DNA from: Pseudoscleropodium purum
Taxonomy: Eukaryota > Streptophyta > Bryopsida > Hypnales > Brachytheciaceae
DNA length: 64,000 bases
Reading direction: 5' to 3'
Assembly (NCBI GenBank): GCA_963969395.1
Contig: OZ017799.1
Span: forward strand, 23,004,501-23,068,500
Below are positions 25,200 through 35,833 of the stretch, one piece after another (positions within the stretch are counted from its first letter, which is position 1; each line of letters begins with the position of its first letter). Position numbers and translations under genes: made by a program. Below the pieces are notes generated by a model. The model saw only the letters and a program-made list of their open reading frames with translations. It was not told the DNA's origin and searched no databases.

Positions 25200-26828
25200 C
25201 AATGACTCACAAAAATACTTGGCCACCCACCATAATAACATTTGGTATGCAACTTGAGAGAGTAGATTTCAAATTAGTTGCCAAAATTAATTATGGTTAA
25301 TTGGTATCATTAATGCAGTATTAGTTGGCTTCCTTTGGGTAATCCAAGTGTTACATTTTTGTGGAAGTGGTTGAAAGAATCTGAAAGGTGGCCAACTACT
25401 TAGGTTGATTTTAGTGACTTCTTCTTTCACTTGTCTTTTCTATAAGCTTAGAGATCTTTGAGAGCTTCCAAAAGTCATAGGTTGAGACTCTTCATGTTTT
25501 CTAGTAGTCAAGATGAGAAAAACAACTTTGCATGAGCGTTCCCAAATTGTAGCATTAAGTGAGCAAGGATTGTCACAATGCTTCATAGCAAGGCATATGC
25601 ACCTTCCCCGTAGCACAATTGGAAGCATTTTAGTACGATTCCGGGAAGACGGTTCCAGATCAAGAAGATCACGTCTGTTAAGCATCCATGATGAGAGGCT
25701 TGTTGTGAGGATGTTGAATGGGCAAAAATCAAGTAATACCGCTGTGGTTGGTCGTGGGTTATGGGCTTAGGGTCTTTGTGTGAGTGATGAGACTGTCCCG
25801 CACAGTTTCCGATAGTAGGGGCTTGGAGCCAAAGTACAAAAAAAGAAGCCGTTGCTAACAAAGAGACATCATCAAAGGTGTTATCGGTGGACAAAGTCTT
25901 CACAGGGTTGCGGTACAAAAGACTAGAGTCATGTCATTTGGTCAGATGAGTTCAAATTCAACGTTTTTGGTTCTAATGGTCGTCAATGGTGTTGGAAAAG
26001 TCCTACTAAGCCTCTTCGTGATTGTCATATGCAACCTACGATTAAACATGGTGGTGGTAGCATTATGGTTGGGGATGTATGAGTTGGGCCAATATGGGGC
26101 CGATGTTGGAAACCTCTATTGCATTGATGGCACTATGAATTTGGAAGTTTATCTTGACATTTTGGATTTGCAATTGCTAGATACCATTGAGAAACAAGGT
26201 CTTGATGAGGCAGAACTAATCTTCCAGCATGATAATGATCCAAAGCATACATTTGTTCTTGTGCAATGATGGTTAGGCTGGCAGGATTTTTCTATGATGG
26301 AGTGGCTGCCTCAATCTCTTGATTTAAATCCCATTGAATACTTGTGGAATGAAGTAGATAGATGCTTAAGGTTGTCTGGTAGTTCACCCACAAGTAGACA
26401 TGACTTATGGGAGAAGATCTAGGTTGTTTGCCAGAGCATTGAAGTAGAATTTGTCTAGAAACTCATCCTCATAATGCTAGCAAGGGTGGTTGATCTTCTT
26501 GCAGCAAAGGGTGGATACACACGTTGGTAGACTTATAGTACTTGTATAAGATGTATCATTTTCTACTTTATGACTTTTTGTTTCAAGTTTAGTTTGTATT
26601 ATCATGATTTCCTTTATAATCGACATAAGTTCTTGGCCATGGTTGTTGCACACTTCTTTTATTTTTTGATTACATTGTAATTTTCTTTGCATGAAATTTT
26701 GACCACATGTTCTTAACAATGATTGTGGTATCTACAATTAATCTTATCAATTACTTTTCATTAGTTCAAAAGATATTGTCAAATCTTTATGTTCACAGAG
26801 AGTGGCCAAGTACCTTTGTGAGTTATTG
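25200..26828 (+). mobile_element. Tc1-like (DD34E) transposon, 1,629 bp
   Basis: The left end CAATGACTCACAAAAATACT and the right end, reversed, CAATAACTCACAAAGGTACT are terminal inverted repeats. They continue through TTGGCCAC to about 30 bases. Both ends are flanked by TA (25198-25199 and 26829-26830), the target duplication of the IS630-Tc1-mariner superfamily. The size is typical of Tc1. The inside carries a decayed transposase in the forward direction (25513-26530). The end motif CTCACAAA..TACTTGG resembles animal Tc1-family ends as I remember them. Excision and reinsertion would depend on a working copy elsewhere. Confidence 0.9.
25513..26530 (+). pseudogene. Decayed Tc1-like transposase
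   Basis: The first 85 codons (25513-25770) are open. They form the N-terminal helix-turn-helix DNA-binding domain with LHERSQIVALSEQG, FIARHM and RSTIGSILVRF, followed by a GRPR-like basic segment. After that the frame is broken by stops, but Tc1 landmarks remain readable. KKKPLLTKRH is near 25840-25870. VIWSDEFKFNVFG has the first catalytic Asp at 25945-25947. KHGGGSIMV lies near 26045. QHDNDPKHT has the second Asp at 26231-26233. SLDLNPIEYLW has the Glu at 26336-26338. Exactly 34 residues separate the second Asp from the Glu, so the triad is DD34E as in Tc1 rather than DD39D as in plant mariners. Stops include those near 25768, 26088 and 26266, and at least one frameshift lies between 26045 and 26100. 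It cannot make a working enzyme. The ORF at 25931-26269 is part of this remnant in a shifted frame. Confidence 0.9.
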
Positions 26829-29800
26829 TATATATGCTATATGCGGTATATCTTAATTGGCTTGAAAAAACAATTATTGTAAAAGTATAAGAAATCAAGG
26901 CTATTTATACAAGTAGGTGGTAGGAAAGAAGAAAAACATACGTAATAGATAAAACTTTGGAGTTCTATGAAAAATGTAATTTTAGACATGAACATCCTCA
27001 TAAATACAACTTTGTCTTAGTTGATGTTTAAGAAAACATTTGCACGTCTTAGTTGATGTCTTGTTTAATGTCTCAAACATCAACTGAAATGTCAAGACAA
27101 AGTTGTATTTATGTAATTTTGAGACATTAAACAAGTCATAAATACAACTTTATCTTAGTTGACATTTAAAAAAACATCTTGATGTCTCAATTGATGTTTT
27201 AGTTGACGTAAAAAAAAAATTAAAAATTCTCAAATGGTATCAAAGTAAATTGACATCATCTTCTTTGGATGCCACGTCAAGTACCATTTTTTAATTTCTT
27301 TTTTGCAAAAAACTACTATACATGTGGCTGTCTTTACCTTGTTTTTTTCAACTTTGGTTAGTGTTTTATCTCAATCCCAAGTAACTTCTACAAATTTATC
27401 CATAGTCAAACCATAAATCCTTGTTGACATGGCATTGTCATATTTTTTTGGACATCATAAGAAACATGCTAACAATTTTTTGGATGTCTCACAAAATTAT
27501 GAGAATGTATTTGTTTTTCTTAACATAACTTTGTTTCCCATTGACATGCACACATTTATTGCCACCCAATTTCTCTATTTCCAATGTCTTCTTGTTTGCA
27601 AAAACAAGCTACGTTTAAAGCCTAATGTAACAAAAAATGTGGGTTTTTTACAGTGTTTTTTGTACTGAGGGTAAAGCATTGCAAATGTAATAATAGTGAC
27701 ATCCAAAACTAAATACAAATCTGAAATACTTTCATTCAATCAACCATATGATAAGCATCAATGATCAAAGTCCAAAAATGTATACTCAAGATTTGTAGAA
27801 TTTTGAAGAAAAAATTAATAGTGATTTGAAAGAAAATTAATTTTAAAGTTAGCCATGTTTAAAACTCAAATTTGTTCATCATGATTTGGAATTATTTTAT
27901 TTTTTGTCAAAGAACTCCAAATTTTTTTTGTGCTTTGGAATTTTGGTATACATCATTTCAAATTTTTGTACACATAAGTTGAAAGAAATCAACATTTATA
28001 GAATTTAAAATATCAATAGTTTGACAAACATGCAAATGATGGGTTTTTTTGCAATATTTGAATCTTTTTTGAAATTGAGAGCATAAGATGACATTAGGAA
28101 TTGTTGAAAGAATATAGGGTGCAATATAGACCATTGTTGTATCTTCATGCCCTTGCATTTGAAATATTTGTTGAACCAGACAATATATTCAATTTATATT
28201 TTATAGCCATATAATGCATTTTGGGATTCAATTTGTTGTATGAAGACTAGAATTTATAATGCATGTAATTGATCCAAAAAATTCAAAAAAAATAAAATTA
28301 TACTTGTTTTTTTTCATTTAAAAAATGAAAATTTTATGAAGGTCAATGTAATTTTTGGCTGTTTTTAATTATAGATTTGGAATTTTAAAAAAATGAAAAT
28401 CGAAAGGGTCAATTTTGCAACTATGGGTGAGATTGTATTTTCAATTGATAGAGTTCTTAGAAAAGTAATTTGTGAAAACCACAAAAAAAACACCTTTGGG
28501 ATCTAATTCATTTTCAAAACAAATACCGTAGGAAATTGGATTCAAATTTGGATTGAGAAAAATACAAAAGTTGATAGGATCTACTTTACATCCAATAGGG
28601 ATTTGATCTTTTGGATTTCTATATTGAAAAATATAGAGTTAAATTCTAGTTATTGGTCAACATAAACCTCCAAAGTCTAATATAATATACTTACAAGTTG
28701 CCAAGACTTCCATATCAACTTAAATCTAAAGACTTTTATCTCTCAAAAGCCAAGCCTATAATTATTTTTTCTAACTTCCTTTTGCATGTACATAAGGATG
28801 TAATTCTTTTGTATCTATATTTAAAAAAAAGTCATTAAATGTCTTATATTAGTTGTAATAATTTTACATTCTTTTAGATAAATTTTGAAATTACCAAAAA
28901 TGTAAACCTCTAAAGTCCAAAGGTTCTCTTTTCATCAAAAAAAACACTCAAAACTACCATTTCTATTGCAAAAAGCAAAAAATTTACAAATTGATTTTTT
29001 TACATATCCAACTATTAGGTCTTACACTAGACTAATATAAAATTGTAGGGTAGAATTTTATGAACTTTCACCACTTAGATTGCAAGATACTTGCATTTAA
29101 AGAAAAAATAATTTATTGAATACATTCCTTAACTAGATTATTTGACCTTGAAGCTTCTTTAAATTAAAATTTTCACATTAAAATTGTTTACTGAAAAAGC
29201 ATTTATATTGGATATTTGAGTTCAAAGTCTAGATACATGATTTTCATTCTTTTAAAAATTGAGAAGTAGAAGTTGGTATAAGATTGAAGGAAAAACTAAA
29301 TTGTTGAAATAGCTCTAAGATAGAATTAAAACATACTCATCCCAATGGTGAAATCATTCTAGCAAGTACAAAATAACTTTGTGGAACTTTTTTTTTTAAT
29401 TGCAAAAAAATGAGTTAAAAAAAATCTAGTAAGTTATTTTTTCAAGAAGTCTCTAGATTGCTTACAAAACAAAAAGTACTACAAGAAGCACTATAATTTT
29501 CACACTACTAATCTAAATGGAATGAATCAAAGTTTTCCATGAAGAAAAAAATTTAATTAATTTCAAGAATTTGTGAATTTTTATTGTTGCATGGTCTCTC
29601 CTATTTAGAATTTATTGTAGCATAACTTTTGCTCTTGGGCACTGGTTGAAATAAAAATTATATTCCTAGAAAGCTAATATGGTTTTGCACAAGCCAATCT
29701 TTAAAGAAAGTTTCAAAATTAGCATGCTAAAAGTTGAGGTTACACAAGCCTACCTATAATCCATTTTGGCCCTCTTATGTTATGTCATAGGAAATATTAT

Positions 29801-30825
29801 GGTGAATATATTTTTCATTGTGTCGCTCTAAAAGTAAAACATCTACACTCTATGGTTTCAAATTCATATTTCTAAATTGTTGGTCAATATTTTTTTTAAA
29901 TGATATATTTCAAATAGAATTACAAATGAATAGTTGAAGAGTATCAATGAAAAACTATTTTCAAATAGAAATTTAATGCTTTTCAACCTCCAATATCTAT
30001 ATGAAAATTTCCATTGCTAAGGTCTCCCAACCTCCCAAAAGTTAAATAGAGCCTTCAATTAGTTGTCACTAGTAGCACATAGATTTGTTGAGCCCTAGTT
30101 TATTTTTTATATAAAACTATTTATTCTCTCATCAAAAGGTAAAATTGAATTTGTCTATTATGTATAATTGTTCATTCAATAAGTTCATAGAGTTTATAAA
30201 ATAAATGAGTTTATTCAAGAAATGATTATTAATTCATAAATTTCAAATGCTTTATCTAAAGTGAATGTTTTAGTTACATTGAAAATTGTTGAGCATTGTT
30301 TATCTTAACCTTTGAAGTCCAAGTGTCTCCTCATGGGATAGAATGGATTTTGGGTAGGCTACTATGGTCTCAATGTTTGTCTTGATTTACTACAACTTTT
30401 TTGTGAAGATAGAAAAATATATTAACATTCTATAAATTATAAATCTATTTCAATTGGTGTCCTAGAGCAAGTTATGGTACAATATGCATAAAATTTAGTT
30501 TGATGGGCGAAATAAACCTACAAAAAATTAAAACTAAAAAATTTTAATTTTTTTTCATAAAGAAAACTTTGATTCATTCCATTTGGATTAGTGATATGTG
30601 AAAGGTATAGACCTTAGGAAGACCTTAGGAAGACTTTCAGACTTTAGGAATTAAAGAAAAATGAAATTGATCTTTTTTTTACTTCAAACTTCAAAAAAAT
30701 TCTACAATAATAAAAAAAATATACAAATTGAATTCCATCGTCCAACATTTAATTCTGTTATTGCAAGTTTATCAATATTGATGTCTTTGTAGCTAATTGG
30801 TGGACATTTTATAAAACATCACTTC
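26829..30825. repeat. AT-rich DNA with inverted and dispersed repeats
   Basis: At 26985-27210 the words CATAAATACAACTTT and TTAGTTGA recur in direct and inverted order, suggesting nested remains of a MITE. The block from about 28900 to 29780 is matched in order by 51280-52020 in the same orientation. Both share ACTCAAAA, CCATTTCTATTGCAAA and CATAACTTTTG. It looks like one long, strongly diverged transposon family. No gene recognised. Confidence 0.45.
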
Positions 30826-30828
30826 CAA

Positions 30829-31051
30829 CACTACTAGAAAAAGGGATGCTTTAAGTGAGTTTTAAAGTATAGTCCTAGACATAAGATTATAAGTAATGAT
30901 CTTTAAGGAGTTCTTTTAGTAAAAAATTATAAAAATATATGTGTTAATAGTGAAATTTTTCTTGAGAATCTCTATAAAGATCATTACTTATAATCTTATG
31001 TTTAAGACTTTATTTTAAAACTCACTTAAAGCATCCCTTTCTCGTGTAGTG
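30829..31051. mobile_element. CACTA-type MITE, 223 bp
   Basis: The left end CACTACTAGAAAAAGGGATG and the right end, reversed, CACTACACGAGAAAGGGATG begin inverted repeats. These run inward through GCTTTAAGTGAGTTTTAAA to about 85 bases per arm. The element is flanked by CAA on both sides (30826-30828 and 31052-31054), the 3-bp target duplication expected of CACTA (En/Spm) elements. There is no open frame. Expression would produce a hairpin RNA. Confidence 0.9.
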
Positions 31052-31054
31052 CAA

Positions 31055-32037
31055 GCACATTTTTTTTCTTATATAAAATAATATTTAAAAATGAAATGAT
31101 GAATCCAATCTAATTTTTTCTTGTCTTTGTTTTGGTCCAAATTAATTGAACCCTAAAAATTCTCATTGATTGAAGAAACTTCTGAAATCCATCAATTGAA
31201 AGAATATTGAATTCAAATATTGTTTTATATGGGCTTCAATTTTAATTGTAGGACTTCAAGTTTTCATTATTTCATAATAGTTGCAAAATTCTACTAGTTT
31301 TGCATGTCTTCTCCAAATTCCTTGGCCTTTATTTAGAAATTATCCAATTGTCTAAGGCTACCATTGGTTGATTAAAAAAACTTCTTGACTCCTTCCATTG
31401 AAAAGACATTGAGTTCTTTTGTAGGCTTCAATTTTAATTGTGTGACTTCAAAATTCCAATAACTTTGTTCTATCTCCATTCCATTCTTTTTATGCTACCT
31501 TAATTCTACTATTTTTTCCTATCTTCATTTCACCATTTTTGTCAACTTCATTCTACTATTTTTGTCATGACTTCATTCCACCATTTTTGTATGGGCTTCA
31601 TTTCTTCATTTTAGACATGGCTTCAATTTTAGTTATGGCTTCAAAAGCTTTCCATGGTTGCAAAGTTGGCCTTATACATGTCAATATAGAAATTCCAAAG
31701 TTCACTCCAAAAATTTACTAAACTAGTTTTAACATAAAGATAATTATTGGAATTGAAGTTGAAAATACAATTGAAAAGTAAGTGATATCTATTTAAAATG
31801 AAACATAATAATATAAAAATAAATAAATAAATATCAACTACAAAGTTTCGAACTCTCATTACTAGCTCCATCACCGTCTTTCTCCATTCCCTTAAATCCA
31901 TGTACTAACAAGTAATTGACCTAAGGATGATGGATGCAACTCTACCTCATCATTATTCCAAGCCTTGTCATAGAAAAATTCTTGAATTCAAATTCTCCTT
32001 CAAATCAACTCATTGTAGTATTATAACACAAAAATAA
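31055..32037. other. AT-rich intergenic stretch
   Basis: Around 31440-31640 there is a run of irregular repeats of the words CTTCATT, CACCATTTTTGT and GGCTTCAATTTTA. This explains the open but low-complexity frames at 31539-31901. No gene recognised. Confidence 0.5.
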
Positions 32038-32039
32038 TA

Positions 32040-32655
32040 CTCCCTCCATCTCAAAATGTTCTTTTGATTATCCTTCATATTTTTTCCCAAAATAACTTGT
32101 GTATATTTTGACATAGAAAGAAAGGGGCTAGAAGCACTTCTTGGAGTAGCGGAATAGAACTCCAATCACAAACATTTAGATTGTATTACTAATATTATTA
32201 AGAACAAAATTCCAATAAAAAAACAACTATAGGGAAGGCATGTACAATAGAAACTATTTTCTATAGTACAACCATTTCCACAAATCACAGCAATAGTGGT
32301 AGATCAATTGCCACATGTCCTTGGGCTACAGGGTGCAACTTCAAGCCTGGAACTATAAGCATTGGTCCATTAATGTTGTTACTATTCAAAAATATTGATC
32401 AACATAAGTACTCAATGTGATCTATATAAATTGGGTAGATATTGGCCACCAATGCTCCTTAAGAATGCCTCAAAAATCTCATTTTTGAGTGCTCAAAATT
32501 ACATTTTGGAAAAGGTTTAAGAACTCATTTTTTTTTTTTAATTTCAAGAGAGCATCAAACTCTAGATAATTATTCTCATTTTTAAAAAAAAAATTAAATT
32601 TTCAGCCTTAATCTAGAACATTTTGTCCAACAAGATCATTTAGGGATGGAGGGAA
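32040..32655. mobile_element. Stowaway-like element (Tc1/mariner type), 616 bp
   Basis: The left end CTCCCTCCATCTCAAAATGT is the classical start of plant Stowaway MITEs. The right end, reversed, reads TTCCCTCCATCCCTAAATGA. Both sides abut TA (32038-32039 and 32656-32657). At 616 bp it is longer than most Stowaways, so it may be an internally deleted mariner-like element or a Stowaway that received an insertion. No transposase motif was found inside. Confidence 0.8.
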
Positions 32656-32849
32656 TATAATTGTATAATAGTGCTTCTTTAGAAGAGGTACTATGTTCTT
32701 CATGTTCAAGAATGTTATATTCTGAAGAAGCATATCCTAATATTTGAACACAAACCTCTCTTTCAAAAGGAACTAACAACTCAAGAGCCTACCACATATC
32801 AACAATCATACAAATTACAAAAGAAAAAGAATGTCAATAGTTGATCTAT

Positions 32850-33260
32850 TTCAAAGAACATAACTTGCAAAAGGGCAATGAAGATGAAAGGAATTAAAGA
32901 CAAAGGTGACATAATAGGTGATGGTTGGAAGATACCCCTTATTTAGTGATTTAAATGAACAAAAAAGATACTTGAAATATTGAATGCTCAACTCCCATAT
33001 AATGTTATCTACTTGCATTTTCTTGCATTTCAATTTGAGAGTAGTTGTTGTTGTTAGTTTTGTCTTGGATCTTATTTTCAAGTGACAAATTCTTGGGTTT
33101 CATGTCTTTTTTGGTCATATTATTTATGTGGCTTTGCTACGGTTAGTTTGATTTGACTATGACACAAGAAGATGATTTACTATGCACAATTCAATTAGAT
33201 ATTCAAAAGAAGAGAGTTTAGGGATGTGGCTTGAGGATTTGTAGTATAGAAATATTGCTT
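32850..33260 (+). repeat. Direct repeat, unit 1 of 2
   Basis: This stretch is repeated, diverged, at about 34065-34460 in the same orientation. The two share AAAGACAAAGGTGA, GGTGATGGTTGGAAGATA, CATTTCA-TTTGA and GTTGCTTGAGGATT (or GTGGCTTGAGGATT here). The pair brackets the decayed TRAPPC2 duplicate, suggesting segmental copying in this area. No gene recognised. Confidence 0.6.
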
Positions 33261-33277
33261 CAAATAATACTTTTGTG

Positions 33278-33493
33278 CACTAAAAGAAGCCTGTGTTTGT
33301 TTGGATTTTCCCGTGTCAAAATTGATAGATTTTTCCACACATCTAATGTAACAAGCTATGTTTTTATGTCAACAATTATGTTTGATGTAACATCTTCATG
33401 TCATAGTCGATGTAATTATTGACATAAAAACATAGCTTGTTACATTAGATGTCTAGAAAAATCCATCAACTTAGACATCGGTTTTTTCTAGTG
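33278..33493. mobile_element. CACTA-like foldback MITE, 216 bp
   Basis: The left end reads CACTAAAAGAAGCC and the right end, read inward, CACTAGAAAAAACCGATGTC. The arms pair strongly over CATCTAATGTAACAAGCTAT and GTTTTTATGTCAA to a loop near 33375-33395. The flanking triplets (GTG and GGG) do not match well, so the target duplication has decayed or the ends are off by a base or two. It interrupts or abuts the TRAPPC2 duplicate that begins at about 33500. A related half-element starting CACTACAAGAACCC is at about 56168-56255. Confidence 0.75.
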
Positions 33494-33499
33494 GGGCTT

Positions 33500-33905
33500 A
33501 GCAAGTTTAGGATTTTGTACTTTAGTTTCTATTTCCAATTGTATTCAATGAAGTGTTCAACTATGTCTTTCATCATGTTCAACTAATGAAGGATTGATTT
33601 ATATTCAATACAATAAATTAGCAAGGCCAAGTTGGAGGCAATTTCAATTTTCTTCTTGTAGATGGAACTATCATCACATGAAACTATGACAAAGTATGGT
33701 GTGCTTGACATTCGTTTCCATTTGCCAATATATGAAAACACCTAAATCCTCTTCACATCACATTCAAAAGATGTCTTTTATAATCTTGGTCTTGTATTAA
33801 AATAACAAAATTTAGGTAAAAAAAAGAGAATCAATAATTTAGAATTACAAGCTTCATTATCACAAACTCAAACTACCAAAAATCAAGAGGGTTGGAGACT
33901 TATTA
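33500..33905 (-). pseudogene. CpG-decayed duplicate of TRAPPC2 exon 1 and leader
   Basis: The segment aligns without gaps across exon 1 of the gene at 14576-16615 and continues into its 5' leader and intron 1. The exon equivalent is 33631-33711 on the minus strand, with the ATG kept at 33711. Twenty-seven codons align one to one and no stop has appeared. At least eleven residues differ from the parent, for example R12C, P16S, E19K, V22I and G23E. Most changes are C to T or G to A and essentially every CpG of the parent has become TpG or CpA. The exon donor GT of the parent is TT here, so splicing is lost. Exons 2 to 4 are not present nearby. This is a dead partial copy recording methylation-driven decay. 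Confidence 0.8.
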
Positions 33906-35125
33906 GAATTTTTTTCCACTATTTTTTACAAATATAATTTACACCAAGATTTACTTTGAAAAGGCACAAACAAACTTAAAAAACTACAATCTTATGAATC
34001 ATAAAAAAACATCAATATCAACATCCAATTCATCTTAAACAATAAAACCTCTAATTAGAGTGAAAAGACAACGTAGATGAAAGAAAATTTAAAGACAAAG
34101 GTGATGTGGAAGGTGATGGTTGGAAGATATCCCTTTTTTGTTGATCAAGAAAAAGATTTTAGACCTAGGTGAATAATATGGCCACTTGAGATCAAATGTC
34201 CAACCAGTTATTTCCTACATTTCATTTTGAAAGTGGTAGTTGCTAGAAGCTCTATGCTAAGTGCTAGGGCTTAATGAATTCTTATGTTTTGTACCCCTTT
34301 TGATTGCATTATTTTGAGGCTTTGTTGTGGTTACTATACCTTGATTTGAATATGGCACTAAAAGATTTTTTGTTCTACACAATTTCAAGTTTGATGATAC
34401 TTACAAAGAAGAGTTTTAAAATGTTACTCTAGTTGCTTGAGGATTGGCAATATGCAAATGTCAATTCTAACCACATTTTGGTGTTTTTTTAAAGATATGA
34501 GCTTCAATAGAGATTTTTAATTTAAGCACATATGTATTATATTCTACTCTTAAAATTGGTTTCAAGCAAATGGACAAGGAAAACATCCCATGTGTAATTC
34601 TTCAAAGTTTAATCACTTTGTTCTATTTCAAGTTTAAAGATTTTAAAAAAAAAAAGTGAATAAGCTCCATGTGCTCAAGGATTTATAACAAACAAATGTA
34701 ATCCAACAATGTTTTGTTTTTTTATGTTTTTCCCAAAGCTTTTCCAAACTAAAGGCTTCAAATTAGTATGTTTTATTTATGGAATTTATTGTAAGTTCTA
34801 CTTTTGATATTGCTATACAAATGAATATTCACATTTCATATTAGATCTTAAGGTATACTTTCAAATCTTTACAAAGAAGAAGAATGTGCAATTTCAATTG
34901 ATGGAATACATCATTCTATTGAAAGAATGACAAAGTTGATGATGTGAATAATGTAGATTGGTATAGACATTTTGCAGAAGTTGATATCATATTTGGCCAC
35001 CTATTATACCTTTTTCTTCACATAGCTAATTACATCAATAATCAAGTTGAAAGGACTTAACTTTAGATGGAAGAGCTCAAAGACCCTATATCTAAATTAT
35101 TATAAAATAAGATAGATTCAAAGCA
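33906..35125. repeat. AT-rich DNA with direct repeat unit 2
   Basis: The part at 34065-34460 is the second copy of the repeat at 32850-33260. The remainder has no recognisable gene. The coiled-coil pseudogene starts at the right edge. Confidence 0.5.
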
Positions 35126-35547
35126 ATGTCAAATTCTGATAGTCATAATAGCTTACCACCATCTCTATCATGGATCCAATCTCCTTCAAATCGGTCTCCA
35201 AAGACTCTAAACAATGATGACTCTACACTATTTCAAATGTCAATTCTAGAGATTAACCAACACATTGATGTAGAAAAGGAGATCATGGAATTTGTGAAGG
35301 ACTTGGATGCCTACAAAGGTAGAGAAGAATTTATGTTCACCACCAAATTGCCCCAATACCCAAAAGAAGATGGTGGAGACAAGTATTCCAAGAATTTGTT
35401 GGTTGCTTCTGAAACAAATAGAGATTGGGACGGAGATGCTACAACTTCCAACAACATGATGGACAATGTGTCTTTTCTTAATATGACATATTACACTTTC
35501 AAAGAAACCACCAAACCAAAAAGTGGTATCCCTATTTCTTTGGTATA

Positions 35548-35833
35548 CAGGGTTGACAAATCAGTACGTCCACCCCAAAATAGCGTCCATAACCCGGACG
35601 TCCGTCCTCATGGTTGCCAGCGAATGCAGCGTCCCTCCCGCCGTCAGAAGGTGAACGGGCGGGGTGGACGGATGGGGCGGACGCCCAAATCATATGGACC
35701 AGATCAGTTTGCTTGTCAATCGAACAACCGTAACCGGGCGGACGGGTATCGGGGTGGACGGCGTCCGTGAATGTCAACGGACGCTGCGGACACAGCATCC
35801 GCGTCCAGACGTCCGACCGTCCTGTCAACCCTA
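35548..35833. mobile_element. GC-rich hAT-type MITE, 286 bp, inside an exon
   Basis: The element is bounded by 8-bp target duplications TTGGTATA (35540-35547 and 35834-35841), the hallmark of hAT elements. The ends are CAGGGTTGACA on the left and, reversed, TAGGGTTGACA on the right. The interior is very GC-rich with repeated GGACG and CGTCC words, in sharp contrast to the surrounding DNA. The insertion falls inside the first exon of the coiled-coil gene and changes its 3' end. Without the insertion the frame would stop six codons after the site. With it, the frame runs on to 35770 through an Arg- and Gly-rich tail. Confidence 0.92.

Noticed and set aside
25583..25918. Minus-strand 111-codon frame inside the Tc1 element
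   Set aside because: It is antisense to the transposase, whose motifs are clear on the plus strand.
26985..27210. A complete CACTA MITE
   Set aside because: The repeated CATAAATACAACTTT and TTAGTTGA words are suggestive, but no CACTA ends or target duplication could be placed.
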